The position numbers and the translations under genes were made by a program. A stretch of DNA of 64,000 nucleotides from Celoporthe dispersa (lineage: Eukaryota > Ascomycota > Sordariomycetes > Diaporthales > Cryphonectriaceae): contig WAID01000007.1 of the NCBI GenBank assembly GCA_016584495.1, forward strand, positions 3,086,001 through 3,150,000, in the 5' to 3' direction. The notes under the pieces are model-generated. The model was not told the DNA's origin, did not search any database, and worked only from the letters and a program-made list of their open reading frames with translations. Position 1 is the stretch's first letter. The number at the start of each line of letters is the position of its first letter. This document shows, one piece after another, positions 1-11,520 of this stretch.

Positions 1-129
1 TGCATCCAACGGCTCAGAGGGGACCTCGTTCTCGTCGTTGTCGATGTGGAAGCTGCGTGTGAGGCGTCTGGTGCGCTTGGTGGGGAGATCTGCCCCGCGA
101 GTCCTCTTGCCCAGGACGCTCGCGGCCAT
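1..129 (-). CDS. N-terminus of a basic nuclear-type protein, possibly Cdc6 (partial)
   Basis: Only the first 43 codons lie in the window; the gene continues off the left edge. The start codon is at 129 on the minus strand. The peptide begins MAASVLGKRTRG and continues with a basic KRTRRLTR stretch and an acidic DNDENE segment. Fungal Cdc6/Cdc18 replication-licensing ATPases often start with a VLGKR-type motif, a basic stretch and a 'DENE' segment, which is why I suggest that family. The AAA+ core would lie outside the window, so nothing here proves it. Another basic nuclear protein is equally possible in principle. The gene diverges from the molybdenum cofactor sulfurase gene across about 1.17 kb. 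Confidence 0.45.
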   Translation of the reverse strand, partial: MAASVLGKRTRGADLPTKRTRRLTRSFHIDNDENEVPSEPLDA

Positions 130-1299
130 GTTGGAAAGGTGTGCTTTGGCTGCGGTAGGTGACGTATCTGAAAAAGAAATTGGGAAGGCGGTAGTGTATG
201 GTGTCGTGAAAAAAAGAGGTAGGAGAGAGCCGGGAAGGGTGAAGAAGCCGCAGTAATTGTGAGAAGGAACCAACTGTGGGACCAGGCTTTGGTGGAAAGG
301 ACGCGTTTCTTGAGATCTGGAAGTCGCGTCTTGCAGGGAGGCGCGACGCGTCCCAGTAAATTGAATTGGGTGGAGTATTGTACTTGGTAGCGCCTTTTTT
401 TTTCATTTTTTTTTCAAAGGAACTCTTTCCTTTCTGTCGCGGACCCGGGGGGAGGGGGAGTGGGGCTAGTTAGTGGCCCAGGGCCGAACTTAGCAGTGGC
501 TTAGCCCAAGTTTAGCACTTAGGTGAGCCCGCCCTTTCCGCCCGGACCCTCTAACGTGACCAGGATACAGGGGGCCTCGTCCATGATAACAGCGCATCTC
601 TTGACAGCGCAGCAGCACATCCAGGAGAGCGGGCGGTGGCGATCTCCGGAGGCCAAGGAACAAAGACAATGGTCATTCTGATTAGTACGGCAAAAGGAAA
701 AGGATGGGTGACGACCACTTTGTAGCTAACAGCCCTCTTCCCTTATCTGCGCTGCGTCAAGTATTCACATGACAACGTTCCCTCATGCTGACCAATGCCA
801 TGTATTCCTGTTCTTCTTGTACAACCTCCGCACACTTGTGAGGGCAATCCTCTTCTCACCGTTGGTCCTCTATTATGACTTAACAATAGCCTAATTGGCT
901 CGTTTGTCTATCCAGTGTAAGACTGTGTCGACATCTTCTCAAGCCAGACGGAAATATATGTCCGACCCCGTACAGAAGCAGGCCCCAGGATGAAGACGGC
1001 GTGAGGCTCGCACTTCATGTACAGACCTTGCTCTCCTTGGCCACTCCGGTTGTGCTCTGTCTGCATCGAACCATAAAGAACAATCCGTCACACCAATCAA
1101 CCAATCCCTTCCATCTCGCCGTCAGAGCAAGGCCGTATATCAATCAAGAACTTCCCCTTAATTGCGAGAGGAATCGATACAGTGGTTTTTTGGTTTGTTT
1201 TTTTCTTCTTTTCTTTCGACAACCCCCTCCAGGCACCGTCGATAAGTGCCCAAATGTCCCCCGTGGCAGAAGACGGAAGGGCAGTCTCTGGAGGGCAAG
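130..1299. other. intergenic region between divergent genes
   Basis: About 1.17 kb between the divergent partial gene (start 129, minus) and the sulfurase gene (start 1300, plus). It holds an A/T homopolymer-rich stretch near 395-415 and a G-rich run near 448-460. No convincing reading frame or RNA gene was seen. It presumably contains both promoters. Confidence 0.5.
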
Positions 1300-3925
1300 A
1301 TGGGCCTGCCTCAGGGCTTGGAAGGATATAATGCGAAAGTCGAGCGGTTCCGGGATTCCGAGTACCCCGTGCTGAGAGGTAAGCTGTTCACTCGAGTTTG
1401 AGGCTGTCATTTGTGATAGCTTTGGGCTTACATCAACACAGAATCTGTCTATCTCGATCATGCGGGCACAACTTTATACCCAAAGTCTCTCATAGAGCGT
1501 TTTGCCGGTGAGATGACGAGTAGCCTTCTTGGGAACCCGCACTCCATCTCACCCTCTTCTCAGCTGTCTACTCGCCGCATCGAGGACACTCGGCTTCGGG
1601 CCCTGCAGTTTTTCAATGCCAGTCCCGGGGCCTTCGACCTCGTCTTTGTGGCCAACGCAACCGCTGCCATCAAGCTGGTGGCTGAGGCCTTGAGGGCCAC
1701 CCCGGGTGGTTTCGACTACGTCTACCACCAGTCGTCTCACACCAGCCTCGTCGGTGTTCGGGCGGAAGCTCGGGAAAGTTTTTGCCTCGACGACGCTCAG
1801 GTTGAGGGCTGGCTCGCTGGCGGCGGCCCTGTCTGTCATGAGGGACCGCCCTCGTCAACACTGCTCTTCGCCTATCCTGGACAGTCAAATATGGACGGTA
1901 GCAGATATCCACTGGATTGGTCCGATCGCGCGAGGCGCCTCGGAAACCGTACTGGTGGCGGTGCGCTCTTTACCCTCCTGGACGCCGCAGCGCTGGCGGC
2001 GACATCTCCGTTGGACCTTGGCGACCCGGAGACAGCACCAGACTTCACAGTGGTCAGCTTCTCGAAGATCTTCGGCTTCCCAGACATGGGCGCCCTGGTC
2101 GTGAGGCGGCAGGCAGAGCCCGCCTTTGCCTTCAGGAAGTATTTTGGCGGAGGCACTGTGGAGACAGTCGTATGTCATAAGGAGCAGTGGCATGCTCCCA
2201 AGGAACATCACCTTCACGAGCGTCTCGAGGATGGCACCTTGCCTGTTCACAGCATACTTGCTCTCGATATCGCCATGCGTACGTGCCAGGAGCTGTTCGG
2301 CTCCATGAGCGAAGTGGCTCCGCACGTCTCTTATCTGACAAGGCGTCTGTATGGCGGTCTCAAGGGTCTGCTTCATGGCAACGGGACGCGAGTATGCAGT
2401 ATATACTCGACAGAGGCTGCGGACGTTCCATCATCCAGAACTGGCCTCTCCCCCGGCCCCATCGTAGCGTTCAACATACGCAACCACGCCGGAGCATGGG
2501 TCTCCCTCGCCGAGTTCGAGAAGCTGGCAAGCCTGAAAGGCTTCCACATCCGGACAGGAGGGGTGTGCAACCCGGGGGTATCGCCTCTGCCCTGAAGCTC
2601 CAGCCCTGGGAGATCAAGCGGAACTTCTCAGCCGGGTTCCGCTGCGGGTCTGAGGGCGACATCATTGCCGGGAAGCCTACCGGGGTGATCAGGGCGAGTC
2701 TTGGTGCGATGAGCACCGTATCGGACGTTGACAGATTTATCGCGTTCATTGAGGAGTTTTACTGCGAGAAATCTTTGCCGCTTGAGATACCGCGGGGGGA
2801 CGATCTTGTCACAACAAGGGCAGCTCACGATATGTACGTTTCAGACATATCTGTTTATCCTATCAAGAGCTGTGGTGGATTTCTGGTCCCAAGGGACACC
2901 GACTGGGAAGTCCGGCCGGAGGGTCTCGCCTGGGACCGGGAGTGGTGTCTACTTCATCAGGGCACAGGGCAAGCATTAAGCCAGAAGCGCTACACAGACA
3001 TGGCCCTTATCCGACCTGTGCTGGACTTCAAGTCGGGCAGCATGATAGTAACGTATGCCGGGCGGATGTCTGATCGGGCGCAGCCCAAGGAGGTCAGAGT
3101 ACCGTTATCATCGAACCCAGCTCTCTTCCGGCCCGCGCCCTCACCATCCGCCCCCACCAGCCTCTCTCGAGCCGTGTCTGCGGTGAGGAAATCCTAGCCC
3201 AAACATACGTCTCCGACGAGGTCAACAGTTTCTTCTCTGCTGCGCTCGGGGTGCCATGCGTGCTTGCGCGGTTCCCAGCCGGTGGGCAGGAGGGCGACAA
3301 GAGCGCAAGACATTCCAAGGCGCACCTGCAGAAGCACCAGAAACACTACTCCTCGAGCAACGACGCAACGGGGTCCTCTCATCGGCCCGTGCGCCTCTCT
3401 GCTGACCCCCCATCGCCACCAGACTCCGACGCCGAGGACAAGGGGCGGCGGAGGATCCTGCTCTCGAACGAGTCACCGATCCTCGCCGTCAGTATGGCCA
3501 GCCTGCGGGCGCTCAACAGGGATATCGTCGGTAGTGGTGGCAGGGCGGTCTCCTCAGCGGTGTTCAGGGCAAATATCGTCCTCGACACCGCGCTGTCAGG
3601 TGGAGGCGGCGCCGGCACCCTCGAGGACGCGGAGATGGCCTATGCCGAGGACAACTGGTCCAGCATCCGCATCGGACAGCAGGAGTTCAAGATGCTCGGG
3701 TCCTGTCGGCGCTGCCACATGGTTTGTGTCAACCAGGAGACGGGCGAGAAGGGTGAGGAACCCTTCGTGACGCTGTCCAAGACGAGGAGATTTGACGGGA
3801 AGGTCTTCTTCGGCACGCATATGTGCCACGTACAGCAGCAACAGGGTGGGTTGACAGCAGTCCCCATCACCAGAGAGGCGCAAAACCCGACTGTCAAGGT
3901 TGGCGACCGAGTCATAGTTGAGTAA
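1300..3925 (+). CDS. hxB: molybdenum cofactor sulfurase (NifS-like + MOSC), two single-base frameshifts
   Basis: This enzyme sulfurates the molybdenum cofactor of xanthine dehydrogenase and related hydroxylases (HxB of Aspergillus, ABA3/MOCOS elsewhere). Exon 1 is 1300-1378, a 63-nt intron spans 1379-1441, and exon 2 runs to the stop at 3925. The N-terminal PLP-dependent part shows YLDHAGTT near residue 30, the PLP lysine in SFSKIFGF (about K235) and the persulfide cysteine in RTGGVCNPG (about C402). A MOSC N-terminal barrel (YPIKSCGG) and the MOSC domain follow, with RVCGEEI, a Cys pair in GSCRRCHM, and a terminal VGDRVIVE. The frame breaks at 2574-2578 (five G where the motif NPGGIA needs six) and again within about 3125-3155. 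Both breaks behave as a missing base, and correcting both gives 854 aa. All catalytic residues are present, so assembly error is likelier than decay. The gene is convergent with ALG12. Confidence 0.93.
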
Positions 3926-4285
3926 AATGGACAGAACATTTATCTAAGAGGGGGGGGGGGGGAGAAAGAAAGAAAAAAAAAGAGAAGGGTACAGGAAAAA
4001 GAAAGAGAGAAAGAAAAAAAAGAGCTCTTGCCTCCGTTCCGGGACGCCTTGCGGATGCAATCTTGAAATAAACCTATCAACCATGAATTTGCCACGACCA
4101 TGCCTTATGACCTCCTGCTGCCCATTTGTCCGAACGAGTCTTCAAACCATATGGTACCCAGATCATCATGATGCCATGATTGGTTGCCTCCAATTCATCT
4201 CTTTCCCTGGATTCTCCGAAAGACAACTGGTGGCGGCAGATAAAAAAAAAACCTGGGGAGGGGGTCACGACGCAGGGCCTCTCCC
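3926..4285. other. convergent 3' intergenic region
   Basis: This 360-bp spacer lies between two convergent stops. A poly-G run at about 3951-3962 leads into a purine-only A/G tract to about 4020. No coding signal was seen; it is probably overlapping 3' UTRs. Confidence 0.5.
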
Positions 4286-6213
4286 CTACGCAACGGCCAC
4301 AGTCTGCCTCGTAGCCCGATCCGCCTCAGCTGCTGTCTCCTTGACGCGCTTCAAGATGCGGATCTTGGGCGCCAGGCGGGGTCCGGCCCACCAGCCGCCC
4401 GTCCACTGGCGGACCTGGTCTCGCAGCCCAGTGTACAAGGCGCCTCTGCCAACGCGTCGCGCGTCCACTGGGTCACCTTGCTGGGGCTTGATCCCAGGCC
4501 TCAGGACCTCGGTACCGGCGAGGCCCTCGACCACCGCGATGGTGTCCCACTGCCCGGCCCTGACGACCGACTCGTCCTCCACAAGCAAGTAGTCAAAGCG
4601 CAGCCAGAAGTTGGGGTTCCTCAGCGCGGTCTCGTCCTCTGTCTTGTCGAGGACCAGCCATGCCGCGGGCTTGTTGTCCTGGTCACTGCCGCTGGTCTCG
4701 GCGACCACAACACCCGCTTCGTTGACGAAGTTGTGCCGCGTCGGGACGTTGTCTCCGCCCGCGACGCCAAAGAGGGTGACTCCCGTCATGCAGCTGAGCA
4801 CGTCGGCATGCACTGTGACCAGCGTCGACGGTATGGTGGTCTGGTCACTGCGGATGATGGCGTTCAAGGCAGCCAAGGCCTCGCCGCCAGGATAGTTCAG
4901 GCTGGAGGCGAGAAGCATGCCTGTGCTGACGAGGGAAGTGGCGAGAACGGACGACAGGAGGATCAACGTCGTAAGAGTTCTGAGGGTGGCACCGGCATCC
5001 TTCGTACGGTCTTTGTCTTTCTTGGGGGCAGAGGACGTTGTGAGGCTGGTGGCACCGAGGGCAGCGGCTGCTGTAAGGGGCGGCACCACGTAGAAGATGA
5101 AGCGGGCCTCCTTGTGTGGCTGTAGGGAGTACACGGCCACGAACAGGAGGTTGGGGATTACCAACCGCTGTGCCATGCGGCTGTATGCTGGAAGGTAGAA
5201 GGCTGCCGCGATGCAGGGGATCGCCAAGGGGTTGAGCAGCAGTTTTGGCAAGGCCGATGTGAAGTAGTAGTGCCAGGGTGAGGTTCCCCAGTTTGATGAG
5301 GATCCCTGGACGACATTGTAGTAGAATCCCCATAGCTCTGGCCACAGGGGCTTCTGCCAATAGTAGGAATCCACAGGGATAGACACGGCTAGTGCTAGCA
5401 TGAAGGAGGCTGCAAAGGGTGGTATAATCTGGCCCAGTGAGGCCACGGGGGTGATGAGCAACCACAATGCATTGAAGGCCAGCAGGAGAGCCACTTCTGA
5501 GCGGAACACCACAGAGGAAAAGACAAAGAGCATCAGAGACAGCTTGATCCTATTGTTGGCCCTGGCTGGGTTGTTGGACGGCAGCAGGAGCCCAAAGGCA
5601 AACGTTGCTGTGAATACTGTCAGCCTCTTCACGGGATAGATGGCCACATGCTACTTACTCATTCCAAAGGCAAACATATTTGGCAGTGTTCTCGAAGCAT
5701 AGAACATGATGTGGAACTGGCTTGCTTGCAGTAAAGCATACCATCGCGAGGCTGTAGGACCATGTGCCCTGTGGACTTGGTTCTTGAAGAAGACGAGAGC
5801 TGAGGCATTGAACAGGCCCAACAGGCCCCTTGCGATGAGTTGGGCATATTCAAACCCAAAGATGGGGACGATGTACCGGCTGAATTCTGCCAGCATGAGT
5901 GGTCCTATAAAGGTTCTGGGCACAGCTCCGGGAAAGGTGACATGGTCGAAGCTGGAGAGCTTCTGTGTGAGGGCCGAGCGGAGAGAACCCCAGGTGAAGA
6001 AGCCAGGCGCGCCATAGACCAGGACATCATGGGTAGCTTGTATGTTGAACGACTCCTCGACCTTTGTGTATGGAGCTGCTACCAGGTGCAGGATGACCAC
6101 TGCTGCAATAAGCAGGTTGAGTGCCAGGTCTGTAGAGAACAAACCATCGTCAGCACAATAATCTTCAAGCGGGTGGGCTTGTGATGGGTCTGGGGCTCAC
6201 CCGTGAATTTCAT
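4286..6213 (-). CDS. ALG12: Dol-P-Man:Man7GlcNAc2-PP-Dol alpha-1,6-mannosyltransferase
   Basis: This is an ER membrane GT22-family mannosyltransferase that adds the eighth mannose to the lipid-linked N-glycan precursor. Three exons (6213-6201, 6129-5659, 5607-4286) give 601 aa, usual for fungal Alg12. The first intron (71 nt) joins a 13-nt first exon to the rest, giving an N-terminus MKFTDLALN. The second intron is only 51 nt (GTAAGT...TTCACAG) and restores NMFAFGMTTFAFG. Recognised motifs are KVEESFNIQATHD near the N-terminus, DHVTFPGAVPRTF in the luminal loop, and QPHKEARFIFY in the middle. Many hydrophobic helices are visible. The two splice events remove in-frame stops exactly, which supports the model. 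The gene is divergent from the Anp1-family mannosyltransferase gene and convergent with the sulfurase gene. Confidence 0.93.
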
Positions 6214-7121
6214 CCTGAACCACGAGTAATTAGTGACATGGGAAATGGACAAGCTTTTCTGCAGAGGAGCGGCACAGGGTCACCTGATCATCGGAATGTA
6301 GCAGAGGGAATGTACCTGGAGGCAGAAGGGGCCAGCGGGCAATGGGAGTTGAGACGTGGTTAGGCAGTGAGGATGAAAGGTGTGTGTTATTTGCATGGCG
6401 ATCGCCGAGAATCAATCAATACAGCCCCATCCCGGTAGGCGTAGCTTGTCGGTTGCAGGCAAGGGAGCGGGCGGCAGGGCGGCTTCAGGGGTCCATCCCA
6501 CTATGCTGGAACCAGAATGGCTGACCTAAACCCTATCCATCATCAACTAAACTCCCTGTGGACAGGAGCACGGCACCACGGATAGGGTGCCCCATCACTG
6601 GCACCCTCGCTTCTAGGCCCCTGTTCTTGAATAACTTGCATGTGTTACCCAGCCCAGGTATGAGTTCCAATTGCATCGACAATTTTAGCTCTCGACTGCT
6701 GCTGACAAGCTCAGCACCACATCGTGTCCTCCCGCCCTGCGCTGCAGCCACTCTCAGCAGCGATACGAGCCTCACACAGCAGCTGACAACCCCCAGCTTG
6801 TTGAACTCTCAAGTGCGCCCCAGGCAGAGGCTCTCTCCTGTGTGTCTGCGCAAGCAGCTCTGACAATTGGTCTTGCCAGTTTTCCGGACCCTCGTATATC
6901 CCGTCCCTCCGTCCGTCCATCCCTCCCTCTCTCGACCGATCTGCCTCGAGCACAACTCCACTGTTGATGGGTTGAGGACGCTACACAGGCCAGCTGGCAG
7001 ATCAAAGTAGAGGTCCTCTCTGGTCTCTGCGCTGTTGCTCCTGTCTGGCGCCGCCGTTCCAGCTTCTGGCCCACGAGACAAGAGACAAGGCGTCGAGAGG
7101 GCGGCCGCATCTGATCCCATC
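6214..7121. promoter_or_regulatory. shared upstream region of ALG12 and the Anp1-family gene
   Basis: A 908-bp spacer separates two start codons pointing away from each other, so it should hold both promoters. C/T-rich stretches precede the plus-strand start (for example about 6900-6940). I could not assign a specific TATA box or transcription-factor site. Confidence 0.4.
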
Positions 7122-8331
7122 ATGGCGCGTCCCATGGGCCCCGTTCGCCTCAAGAAGACGAACCCAGTGACCCTCGCCATTGGTGCGGTCCTGTGCATCT
7201 TCATCCTCTACTTCCTCATGACCCCCTCTGCTGCCACCGGCGGCAGCATCTCCTCCTCCCATGTCAAGAAGCCCATCGTGGCCTCTCATCCGCTGTCTCC
7301 GCCTACGTCTCCCTTCCGAAAACCCAAGGCAAACAAGAATGGCAGAACCGCACCGCCGCCCGTTACGCATTACAACCTCAACAACGTCACCATCTCTCCA
7401 AACCCGATCGAGAACAACGAGAACGTCCTGATCCTCACCCCGATGGCCAGGTTCTACCAGGAGTACTGGGACAACCTGATGAGGCTTACCTACCCACACC
7501 AGCTCATCACGCTAGGCTTCATCCTGCCTAAGAACAAGGAAGGAAACGAGGCGACGTCCCTCCTCCAGGCGCAGATATCCAAGACACAGAAGTCGGCCGC
7601 CGAGAAGGACCGCTTTAAGAGCATTATCATCCTGAGGCAGGATTTCGACCCGCCACTGTCGTCGCAAGACGAGAGCGAGAGGCATAAGATGCAGAACCAG
7701 AAGCCACGGCGCGCAGCCATGTCGAAAGCCCGCAACTCCCTCCTCTTCACCACGCTGGGCCCATCGGTTTCATGGGTTCTCTGGCTGGACGCCGACATCG
7801 TCGAGACGCCACCTGACCTCATACAAGACCTCGCCATGCACGACAAGCCGATCGTTGTCCCCAACTGCTTCCAGAAGTACTTCGACGACGACAAGCACGC
7901 CATGGCCGAGAGGCCTTACGACTTCAATAACTGGGTAGACAGCCCCACCGCAGAAGAGCTTGCGTCCAAGATGAAGAAGGACGACATCCTGCTGGAGGGT
8001 TACGCGGACATGGCGACCTTCCGGGCGCTCATGGCTTACATGTACGACGACCGCGCAGACAAGCACACGGAGGTCGAGCTGGACGGGATCGGCGGCACGG
8101 CGGTCCTGGTCAAGGCGGATGTGCATCGAGACGGGGCCATGTTCCCTCCTTTTGCTTTCTACCATCTGATCGAGACGGAGGGCTTTGCGAAGATGGCAAG
8201 ACGGCTTGGCTGGGCCTCGACTGGCTTGCCGAACTATCTCGTGAGTAGCAGCAATTTCCTTACGATTCTAGCTGTCTGCAACAATGTCGCTAACCGACTT
8301 CCTGGTGCAGGTATACCACTACAATGAGTGA
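7122..8331 (+). CDS. ANP1: Anp1/Mnn9/Van1-family alpha-mannosyltransferase subunit
   Basis: This is a type II Golgi membrane protein of the mannan polymerase complex family (GT62), which extends the alpha-1,6-mannose backbone of N-glycans. Exon 1 is 7122-8240, the intron 8241-8310 (70 nt, GCTAACC branch, GTGCAG end), and exon 2 is 8311-8331, encoding the family-typical ending VYHYNE. The product is 379 aa. The start is the first ATG of the conserved frame; the upstream open frame has no ATG. A membrane anchor spans about residues 15-34, a Pro-rich stem follows, and the nucleotide-sugar DXD motif appears as LWLDADIVE near residues 221-229. NVLILTPMARF and GLPNYLVYHYNE are strong family signatures. 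Anp1, Mnn9 and Van1 are similar, so the exact paralogue is inferred. Confidence 0.9.
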
Positions 8332-9122
8332 TACCTATCCAATTACCCTTCGAACTACATCAGCCTCGAGATCACCAACGGCCAGCCTACCATAATCAGC
8401 CATTTTGAGCGGGCCTACCCCGAAGAGACATACCTCTCTCTTCCGGACAGAAGCTTGTGCCCCAGGAAAACAAAAAAAAAAATGTTTAGGCGGAGGGCAC
8501 ATACGCCAGGTTATGGTGACGGTGGTGCGATGTTTGGCAGTACAGCATGTTCGTTTTTCATGCCCAAAGGGGCACAAGCTTGGGCGCGACACCAGACCGA
8601 GGAGGCGGCGGCAAGGGAGCTGGAGGCCGCGGGCGAAAATAAAAAAGGGAACACATAAACGGGACGCTGGTAAATGGGGAACGTCGTCTGGAAACGGAAC
8701 AAGGAGGAGCTGCTCCTTGAGTGTACGATACACGAGGTGTACAGCAGCCGTTGGAGGGGGGAAGGGCGTTTGTTTGGCTTTTGGGACACATCTCTGGAGG
8801 GTGGGCGCGAACAGCATTAGAAAGCCTTTCTCGGTATCTTGATCATGACATCGTTACATTCCATTGGCTGTCTCTCAAGTCTTATCACCTACCAAAGCGT
8901 GCTCGTTTCTTGCCCTTTTCCCCAAGCTTCTCAGTGGTCCAAGGCCGGACCCCATGATTTTTGATATACCAATGCTATGCGCAAACAAAAATGCCCTTTT
9001 CTCTCTCTCATAAAGAAACAGAACCCCCAGAGACCAGATACTCCCAAAATTTTGCTCAAGCTCCGCCGTCGTCCCAGATTGCCAAAACCCCCTCCTATAT
9101 GGCAGAGCTGCTCACACACCCC
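8332..9122. other. convergent intergenic region
   Basis: About 790 bp between the stop of the Anp1-family gene and the stop of PEX4. It contains a short A9 run near 8471-8480 and generally G-rich sequence. I see no credible gene; overlapping open frames on both strands lack conserved features. Confidence 0.45.
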
Positions 9123-9496
9123 TCACAGCCCCTCATACCTGCCCTCCTCGCTACACCAAAGCTCGACCAGCCTCCGCGCGCCGAGGACGTCGCCGCCCCG
9201 CAGCAGCGCGGCGGCGTCCACGTTGAGCGGCGAGTCGACCTCCGGGTGGGGAGCAGCCCGCCCGCACGGCGCGCACGGTCTCGAGCACGCTGTAGGCGGG
9301 GGTCCAGGCGTCGGCGAGGAGGTCGAGGCAGATCTCGCCCGTGTCGAGGTTGATGTTGGGGTGCACTATGGGGGTGATGAAGCGGATCTGGGGCGGGGCG
9401 AGGGGTAGTTGGGCGGGAGGAGGATGGACAGGAGCCAGCGGCCTTCTGTTGGGACGAGTTTAGTTATTTTTTTTTTGAATAGGTATGTTTCTTTTC

Positions 9497-9527
<31 letters not shown>

Positions 9528-9734
9528 CAAAGGAAGGGTGGGTTGGGTCGTCATACCATCGTATCCTCCACCGATCCCCCGGCCGTTGATCACGGCCTCC
9601 CAGGTCAGCAGGTCGCCCTCGTCGATCGGGCCCAGCCGCTCGATGCCCTGCTCGTCTGGGGCCTCGGACCGCCAGGTATCGAGCTCTCTCAGCAGCCTCT
9701 TGGCCGCGTTGCGCGACGAGGAGGAACCGGACAT
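9123..9734 (-). CDS. PEX4: peroxisomal E2 ubiquitin-conjugating enzyme PEX4, two compensating indels
   Basis: PEX4 is the E2 that monoubiquitinates the peroxisomal import receptor Pex5 for recycling. Exon 1 is 9734-9557, the intron 9556-9446 (111 nt), and exon 2 runs to the stop at 9123. The splice gives GGGYDEGRW at the junction. The UBC fold shows PPNYP, the HPN motif in VHPNINLDTGE, and the active-site cysteine in GEICLDLL (about C99). The sequence DAWTPAYSVLETVRAV is typical of the family. A base is missing in the G run at 9402-9405 (plus strand), breaking YPLAPPQIRF. An extra base at about 9257-9263 then shifts the frame into HPEVDSPLNVDAAALL. The two cancel in length, giving 166 aa ending RYEGL. 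The intron holds a (GA)n tract. An error in sequence is more likely than decay. Confidence 0.88.
9498..9526. repeat. (GA)n microsatellite inside the PEX4 intron
   Basis: This is an uninterrupted AG dinucleotide run of about 29 bases. On the coding (minus) strand it is a (CT)n tract about 50 nt upstream of the 3' splice site, which extends the polypyrimidine stretch of the 111-nt intron. Confidence 0.9.
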
Positions 9735-11520
9735 TGGGCTCAGATCTTCTCCTCTGGTGGTGGTGGTGGTGGTACTTCTTCGCCCCCGCTGGCTGGGCGG
9801 TGTCTCCGCTGTGCTGCAGGTGGTCTGGTGGTTGATCCTTTCTCTACACCACTGGGGAGCAGCGCAAGTCCGTTGTCCCTCAGGATCTAGTGGGAGGTGT
9901 GGTGCTGCGTCTCGACCGCATCTGTTCGCCTTGGTGTCTGGTGGTGGTGTGTGCTGGCTCAGCCCAGAGCTTCTGTACGTAGCAGGCGCGTGCACGCTGT
10001 ACAACCCACCCCCCAACCACCGCCGCCCGCCACTGCGCTCAGCCGAATGCAGGCCGCGCCCGGAGCCGAGGCAACTCCCCAGCCAGCGGCTACGTACAGC
10101 AGTTACGCGGTACATTCGCTATTGTTCGCTACATAGTATATCGGTACGCGCTACAGGGGGTCCCAGCACTCTGTGGGGTCCCAGAACCCGGAACCAGAAA
10201 TGCCCCGTAGAGCGAGGCCCCAATGGGCGGGCATCTATCTACCTTTCCACCATAGATAGCACTTTACTGTGTGTACTACGTACAGTAGTACATAGAGAAA
10301 CCCCTGAAAATTGCCTCGTCAGAGGGAACACGGGCCCAGAGGCGGTCCCTCCAACCCCGTCCCTCCCCTTTCGAGATGTCGTATTTGTACCATGAATACA
10401 ACACAGCTTGGATGGCGTAGATACTTACTCAGTTGGACCCTCCTCCCACGCGAACAACCGCCGCCGCCCCTCCCCTACCCCCAATAGTGCGGGATGGATG
10501 GATGTATGGAGAGGGAACTTCTTTTATTTTTATTCCCGTCTCTTGTCGTGTTCCTATGGGATCGGCAGGGTGCCGAGGTGAGGTGAGGGGCGGTCTGTCT
10601 ATATCGATCTGCTCCGGAATGAGATACCACCAACCCCCTTCGCGTAGATGCGTGTCTGTGGTCAAGAGCTACGGTGGTGTCTGCATAAACACGTTGTGAG
10701 GAAAAGAGATAAGAGACACATACAGTGAAAGAAAGAGCAGAGAACATAGAGCGGATTGGGCCCATCAAAACATCAAGAATATAAAGGTGGCTGGTGTTAG
10801 GTAGGGCACTTGGACAGCAGGTTCTCTCACTGGCTTCGTTCACTCTGAACAGGTAACAGGCACTGTGTGATGAGGTTTACACATCAATCATTATTATGTC
10901 TCTACGTAAGTTTGCGTATCCGGGTTTTTGGCCCATGCAAGTCATGTCTGAAAAATAGAAGGCACCGCACATGGGTACCGGGGAGGAGGAGGAGGATGAT
11001 GATATCCCTCCCCACCGATCGATCGACAAGCCCAAAAGCGAGATGAGAAGGGGGTGACGGGGCACTCCTCGGTACGTGCGTCTGGTTGTTGTCTCTCCTC
11101 CCCCTCCTCGTCAATTCTCCGCCTCTCGTCGACATGATGATCTCATACGACGCGGCTGTCCAGTCAATCCATCTTCACCTCCCCTTGCTGAACCTCCCAA
11201 GCTTTTTGTAAACGTTGTAAAGTCTGACCGTAGAATCGAAGAAATTCATTCGACCACATGCTGTGTTCGCCTTGAAATACATCTGTGACCATAAACCGGG
11301 CCCAGATCAGAGAGTAAAACCTCCTTTGGTGATGATTGCGCGTGCCGAGGGGCTTCAGATTTGTGTAAAGGACTTGCTAGAATACAATTCGTTCCTCTCC
11401 TGCCGATATCGCATTCGCTGCTGCTGTTAAAAAAACGCCGGCTTCATGAGTTGTGTGTGAAATACTGCAGGTCCGGGCTATCTCAAGCGCCGGAAGGCTG
11501 ATCAGTCATATTGGGAAAAT
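9735..11520. other. upstream region of PEX4, no gene seen
   Basis: About 1.8 kb upstream of PEX4, ending at the stop of the next minus-strand gene. It contains a (TGG)n tract near 9757-9775 and a GTAC-rich patch at about 10258-10300. Open frames here overlap on both strands and show no family features. Confidence 0.4.

Noticed and set aside
2187..3197. Separate gene starting at 2187 with its own N-terminus
   Set aside because: Only the part after about 2580 matches the sulfurase; it is the continuation of the same gene in a shifted frame.
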